A stretch of DNA of 19,145 bases from Lachnospiraceae bacterium (GTDB taxonomy: Bacteria; Bacillota; Clostridia; Lachnospirales; Lachnospiraceae), in assembly GCA_017477805.1 (NCBI GenBank), contig JAFUUM010000381.1, positions 1-19,145 of the forward strand, in the 5' to 3' direction. The translations under genes and the position numbers were made by a program. Shown piece after piece: positions 1-5,275 of the stretch. Every line of letters begins with the position of its first letter. Position 1 is the first letter of the stretch. The notes beneath the pieces were generated by a model, which was not told the DNA's origin, searched no databases, and saw only the letters and a list, made by a program, of their open reading frames with translations.

Positions 1-809
1 AGAAACTTTTCACCGCTCCGGGCGCCCTGGGTGGTAACCTGCTTGCGGGACACTACGGGATCCTCCCGTATACCCTGCAATAAACCCTGCCGATGGGCGT
101 TTTCAAGAAAACGTTCTTCATCCGCCGCTGCATTCACGGCTGCAAGTCGTTTGCGATTGCCGGCTTGCAAGCCTCTTGCGTGTTCGCCCCCGTCTTCCCG
201 GATTCCGTTCTGGATCATCCGCATGGGGGTCAGGATATTCTTCCTGTTCTTATTGGGAGCAAGTTCTTTCAGTCCTTCCGCGGTGGGCAGTTCCAGATTG
301 ACACTCATGCGGTCCGCCAGCCATCCCAGTTCATACAGGGTGTCCGCATCCGCTCCGGGGATGGACTTTACATGGATGTACCCGCCGAAGCGATAGGTCT
401 GCCGAAGGAGCCGAACCGCTTCCAGCATACGCTCCGCTGATGCCTGAGGCGTAGGGTAGATGCCGGAACTTAAGAAAAGGCCTTCGATGTAATTGCGCTT
501 ATAAAACTCCATGGTGAGTTTTGCCACCTCTTCCGGGGTAAAGGTCGCCCGAAGGGTGTCATTGGATGCCCGGTTGATACAGTACTTGCACTGATAGATA
601 CACTCATTTGTCATAAGGATCTTCAACAACGAGATACAGCGGCCATCCTGGGTAAAGCTGTGACAGATCCCGGCGGATATGGCATTTCCCATGGAAAATC
701 CTTCCCCGCTCCGGTCCGAGCCGCTGGATGTGCAGGCCACATCGTACTTTGCAGCATCACCCAAAATCTGCAGTTTTTGTTCCAGTGTCAGATCTTCTTT
801 CAGAACCAT
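1..809 (-). CDS. Putative DNA modification/repair radical SAM protein (UDG-linked family), 3' end outside window
   Basis: The frame is open from an ATG at 809 to the left edge (269 codons seen), so the C-terminus is missing. GGAG lies 6 bases before the ATG. The protein carries a radical SAM cluster motif C-x3-C-x2-C at residues 70, 74 and 77 (NECIYQCKYC), which would bind a [4Fe-4S] cluster and S-adenosylmethionine. The preceding YDVACTSSGS (22-31) and the following INRASND and MSVNLELPTAEGL (168-180) are hallmarks, as I recall them, of the family annotated as the radical SAM protein linked to a uracil-DNA-glycosylase-like partner. The partner gene would be expected just beyond the left edge. 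The family's reaction is not established; a role in DNA repair or modification is inferred from the linkage. Residues about 205-269 are charged and low in complexity and look like an insertion. The promoter is flanked by LexA-like boxes. Confidence 0.85.
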   Translation of the reverse strand, partial: MVLKEDLTLEQKLQILGDAAKYDVACTSSGSDRSGEGFSMGNAISAGICHSFTQDGRCISLLKILMTNECIYQCKYCINRASNDTLRATFTPEEVAKLTMEFYKRNYIEGLFLSSGIYPTPQASAERMLEAVRLLRQTYRFGGYIHVKSIPGADADTLYELGWLADRMSVNLELPTAEGLKELAPNKNRKNILTPMRMIQNGIREDGGEHARGLQAGNRKRLAAVNAAADEERFLENAHRQGLLQGIREDPVVSRKQVTTQGARSGEKF

Positions 810-833
810 AAAAAACTCCGCTCAGACGAAAAC

Positions 834-847
834 CGAATATTTGTTCG
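834..847 (-). promoter_or_regulatory. LexA-like box 2 (covers the start site)
   Basis: The minus strand reads CGAACAAATATTCG, again 12 of 14 matches to CGAACRNRYGTTYC and nearly symmetric itself (CGAA...TTCG). It sits just downstream of the -10, over the expected transcription start. With box 1 it brackets the promoter, an arrangement typical of SOS genes. Confidence 0.55.
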
Positions 848-852
848 ATTTC

Positions 853-881
853 ATCTTAGCAGAGTTCTTCCTATTAATCAA
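853..881 (-). promoter_or_regulatory. Sigma-A type promoter of the radical SAM gene
   Basis: Read on the minus strand, a -35 TTGATT (876-881) and a -10 TAAGAT (853-858) are separated by exactly 17 bases. The expected start site is near 846, about 37 bases before the ATG. The promoter fills the 91-base gap after the GNAT gene, so the radical SAM gene can be transcribed independently of it. Confidence 0.6.
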
Positions 882-893
882 TACATATGTTCG
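880..893 (-). promoter_or_regulatory. LexA-like box 1 (overlaps the -35)
   Basis: The minus strand reads CGAACATATGTATT. Against the Gram-positive SOS box CGAACRNRYGTTYC this matches 12 of 14 positions, with a perfect left half. It overlaps the first bases of the -35 element of the radical SAM promoter, where a bound repressor would block RNA polymerase. Confidence 0.55.
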
Positions 894-900
894 ATTTTCG

Positions 901-1671
901 TCAGTTTAACGTAAAGATCCCGCTTCGGAACAAGATGCCATTCTCCGTCACATCCTCTCTCCAACGGACCCCCAGTTTTTCACACAGTTTCAGGGACGCT
1001 TCGTTCTCCGGCTCCGTCAGCACCCGGACCGCCTCAAAACCCAGTTCTTCCTTCGCATAATGAAGGATCCCGCGGCAAACCTCCTCGGCAATGCCCTGTC
1101 GCTGAAGCGGAGCTGCAACCATATATCCGATCTCCGGCAGGTCATAGCCTTTCCGATTTGTGATCCCGGCTCTTCCAATGACACTTCCGTCACTTTTCGA
1201 TAAAACAGTCCAGATCCCGTAACCGTACAGCGCATAGATCTTTTCCCGGTAGGTTTTCGTGTATTCGATCTCCTCTTCCGGATCTTCGAACAAGTCTTCC
1301 ATGTATTTCGTTATGGAGGGAACTGCATAGATCCGGTAAAAGGCCTCCACATCCTCCACGACGGTCTCTCTGATGACACATCTGTCAGTTTCCAGGATCT
1401 TCCAGGGGATCCCCCTTTGGCGCTGCCAGACTCGAAGGAGATACTCCTCATCCAGCTCCTCGGGGTCCATTGCAACATAAGGAACACTCATGTGCTCTCC
1501 CTCTGTTTCGATCCCAAGTACTGCCCAGCCCTTTTCGATCAGAGCCTCCGCGATCTCCGGATCCCAGCACAAAACAAGGACTTCAGGATCCGCCTCCTTT
1601 TTTAGAAGCGGAACTGCGTCGTACATATTCTCTTTTGTGATCCGCAGGATCTCTTTCAATTGTAAGCTCAT
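901..1671 (-). CDS. GNAT family N-acetyltransferase with extra N-terminal domain
   Basis: 256 residues. The C-terminal half (about 93-250) is a RimJ/RimL-like GNAT domain: it opens with LETDRCVIRE, has a central beta strand around IGYMVAAPLQ, the acetyl-CoA pyrophosphate-binding loop QRQGIA (190-195) and the motif NEASLKLCEKLG (223-234). It should transfer an acetyl group from acetyl-CoA to an amine; the substrate cannot be read from sequence. Residues 1-90 are not part of the GNAT fold and look like a small alpha/beta domain (VLVLCWDPEIAEALIEKGW). Similar two-part proteins are, from memory, frequent in Lachnospiraceae. The ATG at 1671 has only a distant AAGGA 12 bases upstream; the ATG at residue 16 is an alternative start. 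The gene is divergent from the cyclophilin gene. Confidence 0.8.
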   Translation of the reverse strand: MSLQLKEILRITKENMYDAVPLLKKEADPEVLVLCWDPEIAEALIEKGWAVLGIETEGEHMSVPYVAMDPEELDEEYLLRVWQRQRGIPWKILETDRCVIRETVVEDVEAFYRIYAVPSITKYMEDLFEDPEEEIEYTKTYREKIYALYGYGIWTVLSKSDGSVIGRAGITNRKGYDLPEIGYMVAAPLQRQGIAEEVCRGILHYAKEELGFEAVRVLTEPENEASLKLCEKLGVRWREDVTENGILFRSGIFTLN

Positions 1672-1718
1672 TTCACGGCACGATCCTTAATCTTTCCATT
1701 TCCAAGCCACCTTACCAT

Positions 1719-1747
1719 TTGCACAGGTTCATGGTTTTATATACAAT
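1719..1747 (+). promoter_or_regulatory. Promoter of the cyclophilin gene
   Basis: TTGCAC (1719-1724), a 17-base spacer and TACAAT (1742-1747) make a good sigma-A type promoter. The start site would fall near 1754, giving a leader of about 57 bases before the ATG. Confidence 0.5.
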
Positions 1748-1768
1748 AGGAAAAGCGACCATATGTAA
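1740..1768 (-). promoter_or_regulatory. Possible promoter of the GNAT gene
   Basis: The minus strand has TTACAT (1763-1768), a 17-base spacer and TGTATA (1740-1745). The -10 overlaps the -10 of the opposing cyclophilin promoter, so the two could not be occupied at once. The match is moderate. Confidence 0.35.
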
Positions 1769-1810
1769 GTACGTATGTGTATATTATATCCGTAAAAGAA
1801 AGGAAACACT

Positions 1811-2341
1811 ATGGCACAGAACCCCATCGTAACCATCACTATGAAAAATGGCGGCGTTATCAAGGCTGAACTGTATCCCGAGATCGCCCCGACCAGCGTT
1901 AACAACTTTATCTCCCTGATCAATAAGGGCTTTTACAACGGCGTGATCTTCCACCGCGTGATCAACGGCTTCATGATCCAGGGCGGCGATCCCGAAGGTA
2001 CCGGCATGGGCGGCCCAGGCTACTCCATCAAAGGTGAATTCACCCAGAACGGTTTCCAGAATGACTTAAAGCATACCGCAGGCGTCCTTTCCATGGCCCG
2101 CACCATGTTCCCCGACTCCGCCGGCAGCCAGTTCTTTATCATGCACAAGGATTCCCCCCACCTGGACGGCGCGTACGCTGCTTTCGGTAAAGTAACGGAA
2201 GGTCTTGAAGTGGTAAACGCCATCGCTGAGACCGCAACCGATTATTCCGACAGACCTTTAGAGCCCCAGGTCATGGAGAGTGTGACCGTGGAAACCTTCG
2301 GTGTAGACTATCCCGAACCCGAAAAACTGCCCGAAAGATAA
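1811..2341 (+). CDS. Peptidyl-prolyl cis-trans isomerase, cyclophilin type
   Basis: 176 residues, a complete bacterial cyclophilin, catalysing cis-trans isomerisation of proline peptide bonds during protein folding. The signature FHRVINGFMIQGGDPEGTG (47-65) includes the catalytic arginine R49 and the pocket residues F54 and Q57. SAGSQFFI (103-110) supplies Q107 and F109. PHLDGAYAAFGKV (116-128) is the final conserved block, with a histidine at the place of the drug-binding tryptophan of human cyclophilin A, as is common in bacteria. There is no signal peptide or lipobox, so it should be cytoplasmic. AAAGGA upstream supports the ATG at 1811. The gene stands alone between a divergent acetyltransferase and a convergent GGDEF-EAL gene. 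Confidence 0.95.
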   Translation: MAQNPIVTITMKNGGVIKAELYPEIAPTSVNNFISLINKGFYNGVIFHRVINGFMIQGGDPEGTGMGGPGYSIKGEFTQNGFQNDLKHTAGVLSMARTMFPDSAGSQFFIMHKDSPHLDGAYAAFGKVTEGLEVVNAIAETATDYSDRPLEPQVMESVTVETFGVDYPEPEKLPER

Positions 2342-2372
2342 GGGCCTTACGGGAGGATAAACAAGGGTGCCG

Positions 2373-2431
2373 TTCATAGTTTGTTCATAATTCATTCAAG
2401 AATCTTTCACGCGGTCAACAATTTTTCGACA
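2373..2431 (+). promoter_or_regulatory. 11-base-spaced direct repeats, OmpR/PhoB-type operator candidate
   Basis: TTCATA (2373), TTCATA (2384), TTCAAG (2395) and TTCACG (2406) start exactly 11 bases apart. After a 9-base step, TCAACA (2415) and TCGACA (2426) follow, also 11 bases apart. The last repeat ends 11 bases before a -10-like TATACT (2443-2448), and no good -35 is present. Direct repeats with one-helical-turn spacing replacing the -35 are the known layout for PhoB/PhoP-family activators. The identity of the regulator is inference. Confidence 0.5.
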
Positions 2432-2454
2432 AAACTGACCTATATACTGAGAGC

Positions 2455-2573
2455 ATAAGATAACAGAAATGAAGTTATCTACTAACAAACGACATTCCCT
2501 ATAATAACTTTTTCATAATAAAGGCCAAGCGAGCTTGCTCGCTTGGCTTCCTCCCTTTTTAGGGGCTTTTTTT
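2455..2573 (+). ncRNA. Candidate small RNA between the cyclophilin and GGDEF-EAL genes
   Basis: A -10 TATACT (2443-2448) predicts a start near 2455. A stem AGATAAC/GTTATCT (2458-2464 with 2474-2480, 9-base loop) follows, and a strong hairpin at 2524-2547 with T-rich sequence closes the unit at about 2560-2573. The only short frame is MKLSTNKRHSL from 2469, without a clear ribosome binding site, so a non-coding product is more likely. Next on this strand lies a convergent gene, so the transcript has no obvious coding target. No RNA family was recognised. Confidence 0.35.
2524..2573 (+). terminator. Terminator hairpin between convergent units
   Basis: GCCAAGCGAGC (2524-2534) and GCTCGCTTGGC (2537-2547) form a perfect 11-base inverted repeat. 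T-rich sequence follows: T5 at 2556-2560, then a small CCC/GGG hairpin and T7 at 2567-2573. It would stop plus-strand transcripts from the cyclophilin side. On the minus strand the same hairpin is followed only by CTTTATT, so it may be a weaker stop for the GGDEF-EAL gene. Confidence 0.7.
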
Positions 2574-4257
2574 ATTTACGGTTTTCCTGTTCTTTGGTTT
2601 CTTTGACCTCAAATAGCGGAAGCTTACTGACTTCCTCCAGCGGAAGGGGACGGGAATAATAATATCCCTGAAGGCTGGTGGGCCCGTAGTTCTTCATGTC
2701 TTCCGCCATTTCCTTTGATTCCACCCCGGTGATACAAACCTTCATATTGATCTGTCTGGCAAACTGAACGATGGATTCCAGCATGGCCTTTTTGGTGATG
2801 CCGTTTTTATAATTTCCTGCGAACTCCGGCCCCAGTTTCAAAATATCGATGGGGAGCTTTTCCTTGACGATAAGATCCAGTGCTCCGAAACTGTGCACAT
2901 CCAGAGCAATAAGTACACTCCAGGATTTCAGGGTCGCGATCTGGTTCTTCAAATGTCTTGGATCCCAGCTGGCAATATCATCCGAAAGCTCCAGGCAAAG
3001 ACCGCCGGGTGTTGTTCCGGATTCTTTTAGGAGCTTGATCACCATGCTCCGGAAATCCGCTTCTCCAAGCTGCATGTAGGCAAGGTTCACGTTGATGGTC
3101 ACTTCCGGATGGGCTTTTCGCATCTCTGCCGTATCTGTCAGCGCCCGCTCCAGGATCCAGGTTCCCAACTTGGGAAAGACAGGATCTCTCTCGATCCATT
3201 TGATGAATTCCCCGGTGCCGACTTCCCCGAATGGCTATTTTTTCCAGCGCAAAAGGACTTCCATTCCCCGGATCTTTTCATGATCTGCCGTGACGATGGG
3301 CTGATACTCCAGGTAAAATCCGTCAAAATCATGGAGCACACTGTTTCTTACAGCTTCCATGAGGCGAAGGGCGTTTTTATCATAGTCTCTCTGGGTTCCG
3401 TGATAGCGGATCAATTTTCCCTGCATCTTATCCCGGGAACTGTCCAAGGCCACCAGGGCACTGGTAAACACCACGTGTTCATCCACTTTCAGATCTCCCG
3501 CCAGGACGATCCCGCCGCAGAGCTTCATCTGGATCAGCTGTCCCTTGACCATGAGTTCCCGCTCCGAACGCTCCTGAAGTCTGTCATAGAGCCTCCCGGC
3601 CTCATCATCCGTCAGGATATCGCTTAACAGGATGAAGGTTGTCCCTTCACCCCGGTACAATCTGCCGTATCGTCCCGCCGCTTTTTTCAGCATCTCCGCA
3701 AATGCCCTTAAGAGACTGTTTCCGAATTCATAGCCGTATCTGCGGTTGATCTCACCAAACTCCATGAGATTCATGGCAAGGACCGTATATCTCTTCTTTT
3801 GGACACGGTAATCCCGCATGGCTCCAAGGAGTTCATACTGATTAGGAAGATCCGTGATGGGATCCGTGTTATCAACAATACCGTGATTGGTAATGGCACA
3901 GGCAAGAAAGGCGGCATTTCCGGAATAGTCCTTGATCACCACCATCTTGTGGGAGCACACCACATACTCCCCGTCCCGGTTTCTCATTCTGCACTCAAAG
4001 GGCAGTTCATCGGTCTTTCCTTTTAGAGCATCCGAAAAAAACTCCCGGAAGGCCTTCAGATCCTCGGCGTGGATCATCTTTTCAAGCGCAGTCCGAAAAT
4101 GCTCGATGTATTCTCCTTCCACGGCAAAATAATCCAGAGTATTCCTGGACCACCTGGCGTAATCATAGGAAACATCGTAGACATAGATATATCTGCTCTT
4201 GGATGTCACCGCGTAGGTGTCGTATATGCGATTGATAGCTTCGATCCTGCTGGGCAT
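2572..4257 (-). pseudogene. PAS-GGDEF-EAL protein gene interrupted by an in-frame amber codon
   Basis: One reading frame runs from the ATG at 4257 (AAGGAG 9 bases upstream) to the TAA at 2572, broken by a single TAG at 3235-3237 (codon 341). Before it: a PAS-like fold (about 20-125), a GGDEF domain from DPITDLPN (132-139), and the start of an EAL domain (GMEVLLRW, 331-338). After it, the same frame continues with GEVGTGEFIKWIERD and the rest of the EAL domain to about residue 561. Both catalytic sites are degenerate: GGDEF reads EGTTF (204-208); in the EAL half the DDFG block reads DVHSFG, the KID block reads KLG, and AEGVE reads ITGVE. Neither cyclic-di-GMP synthesis nor breakdown is expected; binding or signalling could remain. 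The C-terminal part has no start site of its own. Suppression of the TAG or a sequencing error are alternatives to a true pseudogene. Confidence 0.8.
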
Positions 4258-4348
4258 TTCGGGAAACTCCTTTTTCCTGTGTTATAATAACCCTATCATG
4301 TAGATTTCGGCATATTTGCCGTATTTCTGAATACGTAAGGTAAGAAAA

Positions 4349-4978
4349 ATGCAGATGAAACGCTATTTATCCTCAGATATGGTCAAGATCAGCTGCCCCT
4401 CCTGTAACGGGTGCGGTGCCTGCTGCCGTGGCATGGGAGATACCATACTGCTGGATCCCTATGATGTCTATACATTATGTAAGGCACTGGAAAAGCCTTT
4501 CGCGGAACTCCTGGATAACCGCATCGCCCTGACCGTGGCAGACGGTATGATCCTGCCTCACATGAAGATGGACGAGACCACCGGTGCCTGCAGTTTCCTG
4601 GACGAAGAAGGTCGCTGCAGTATCCACGAACACCGCCCCGGGCTTTGCCGCCTCTACCCTCTGGGCAGGGACTATGCAAACGGTTCATTCCGATATTTCG
4701 TTGTGGGGGATGAATGTCCTCCGGAAGAAAAGGCCAAAGTAAAGATCTCCAAATGGATCGGAACACCCCGTATGCCTTCTTACGAGAAGTTTCTTGTGAC
4801 CTGGCACTACTTTGTCCGGGAAATGCAGGGCAAGTTCATGCTATCCAAGGTTGAGGAGTACAGCAAACAGATGAATATGTTCATCCTCCAGACCTTCTTT
4901 ATCGCACCCTATGATGCCAATAAGGACTTTTACGAGATGTTTGAAAAGCGCCTGGAACAGGTCCGAAAAGTTATTTGA
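4349..4978 (+). CDS. YkgJ family cysteine-cluster protein
   Basis: 209 residues. The N-terminal cluster CPSCNGCGACC (cysteines 16, 19, 22, 25, 26) and later cysteines 81 (GACSFL), 90 (GRCSIHEHRP), 100 (GLCRLYPLG) and 123 (DECPP) are the pattern of the YkgJ/UPF0153 zinc- or iron-chelating domain. No enzymatic role is established for the family; metal or iron-sulfur cluster binding is inferred from the cysteines. No signal peptide or membrane segment is present, so it is probably cytoplasmic. AAGG 8 bases upstream supports the ATG at 4349; the second ATG two codons later is also possible. The gene is divergent from the GGDEF-EAL gene. The 91-base gap between them holds a short inverted repeat, CGGCA-N4-TGCCG (4308-4321). 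Confidence 0.85.
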   Translation: MQMKRYLSSDMVKISCPSCNGCGACCRGMGDTILLDPYDVYTLCKALEKPFAELLDNRIALTVADGMILPHMKMDETTGACSFLDEEGRCSIHEHRPGLCRLYPLGRDYANGSFRYFVVGDECPPEEKAKVKISKWIGTPRMPSYEKFLVTWHYFVREMQGKFMLSKVEEYSKQMNMFILQTFFIAPYDANKDFYEMFEKRLEQVRKVI

Positions 4979-5005
4979 CCAATTTCCTCAGTTTCTTTGG
5001 TAATT

Positions 5006-5046
5006 TTTCACAAAATTGTGATGAGGTTTTTGTAAACTTTGTGAAA
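5006..5046. repeat. Perfect 9-base inverted repeat upstream of a candidate small RNA promoter
   Basis: TTTCACAAA (5006-5014) and TTTGTGAAA (5038-5046) are exact reverse complements, 23 bases apart. Within the left part, TCACAA-AA-TTGTGA (5008-5021) is a second, nested palindrome. The element ends 8 bases before the -35 at 5055, the usual place for an operator. No T-run follows, so it is not an obvious terminator. The cognate regulator is unknown. Confidence 0.5.
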
Positions 5047-5054
5047 TGTGAGCC

Positions 5055-5083
5055 TTGGCACACTAGGGGGCCGATGGTAATAT
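5055..5083 (+). promoter_or_regulatory. Promoter in the YkgJ-amylase gap
   Basis: TTGGCA (5055-5060), a 17-base spacer and TAATAT (5078-5083) make a good sigma-A promoter. TATACT at 5081-5086 is an overlapping alternative -10. The expected start is near 5090, only about 60 bases before the terminator hairpin begins. Confidence 0.5.
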
Positions 5084-5089
5084 ACTACT

Positions 5090-5182
5090 TGTAACCCCCC
5101 AATACATTATAGTTTTTGCTATACCCCATAAGAAAGAAATACCTTCTCTGAAAACGCCGATTTCCCCAAAATCGGCGTTTTT
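5090..5182 (+). ncRNA. Candidate small RNA or attenuated leader, about 90 bases
   Basis: The span from the predicted start to the end of the T-run contains a small stem TATAG-N6-CTATA (5108-5123) set in a C-rich context (CCCCCC before, CCCC after) and then the terminator. No open frame with a ribosome binding site was seen. It may be a free small RNA, or the leader of the amylase gene if the terminator is read through. No known riboswitch or RNA family was recognised. Confidence 0.35.
5151..5182 (+). terminator. Strong intrinsic terminator
   Basis: The arms 5151-5163 and 5169-5181 pair over 13 bases around the core CGCCGATTT/AAATCGGCG, with a 5-base loop, and the 3' arm runs into T5 (5178-5182). 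It ends the candidate small RNA and any transcript from the YkgJ gene. Because A4 precedes the hairpin, it can also act on the minus strand. Confidence 0.85.
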
Positions 5183-5197
5183 ACGTTCCGGGGCAGA

Positions 5198-5236
5198 TTG
5201 TGCATTTATCCTTAGGATAAAATATAGTAGTATAGT
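5198..5236 (+). promoter_or_regulatory. Amylase promoter region with palindromic operator candidate
   Basis: TTTATCC-TTA-GGATAAA (5205-5221) is a palindrome with perfect 7-base arms. It overlaps the likely promoter: possible -35 elements TTGTGC (5198) or TTTATC (5205) and possible -10 elements TAGTAT (5228-5233, 17 bases after TTTATC) or TATAGT (5231). The exact hexamers are uncertain. A repressor bound at the palindrome would block this promoter. It does not match a catabolite-response element. Confidence 0.4.
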
Positions 5237-5275
5237 AACGTGTAATTGGGATCCTAATCCACAGGAGATAAGACC

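Noticed and set aside
2469..2504. Short peptide MKLSTNKRHSL in the candidate small RNA
   Set aside because: No clear ribosome binding site, only 11 codons, and no resemblance to a known leader peptide; not called as a gene.
2572..3168. Independent EAL protein starting at 3168
   Set aside because: The putative start is a TTG inside the EAL domain, without a ribosome binding site, and the EAL fold would lack its first strand and helix.
3138..3341. Possible frameshift at the GGDEF-EAL break
   Set aside because: The frames before and after the stop are identical (codon count from 4257 to 2572 is whole), so a point nonsense codon explains the break; the other frames encode no EAL sequence.
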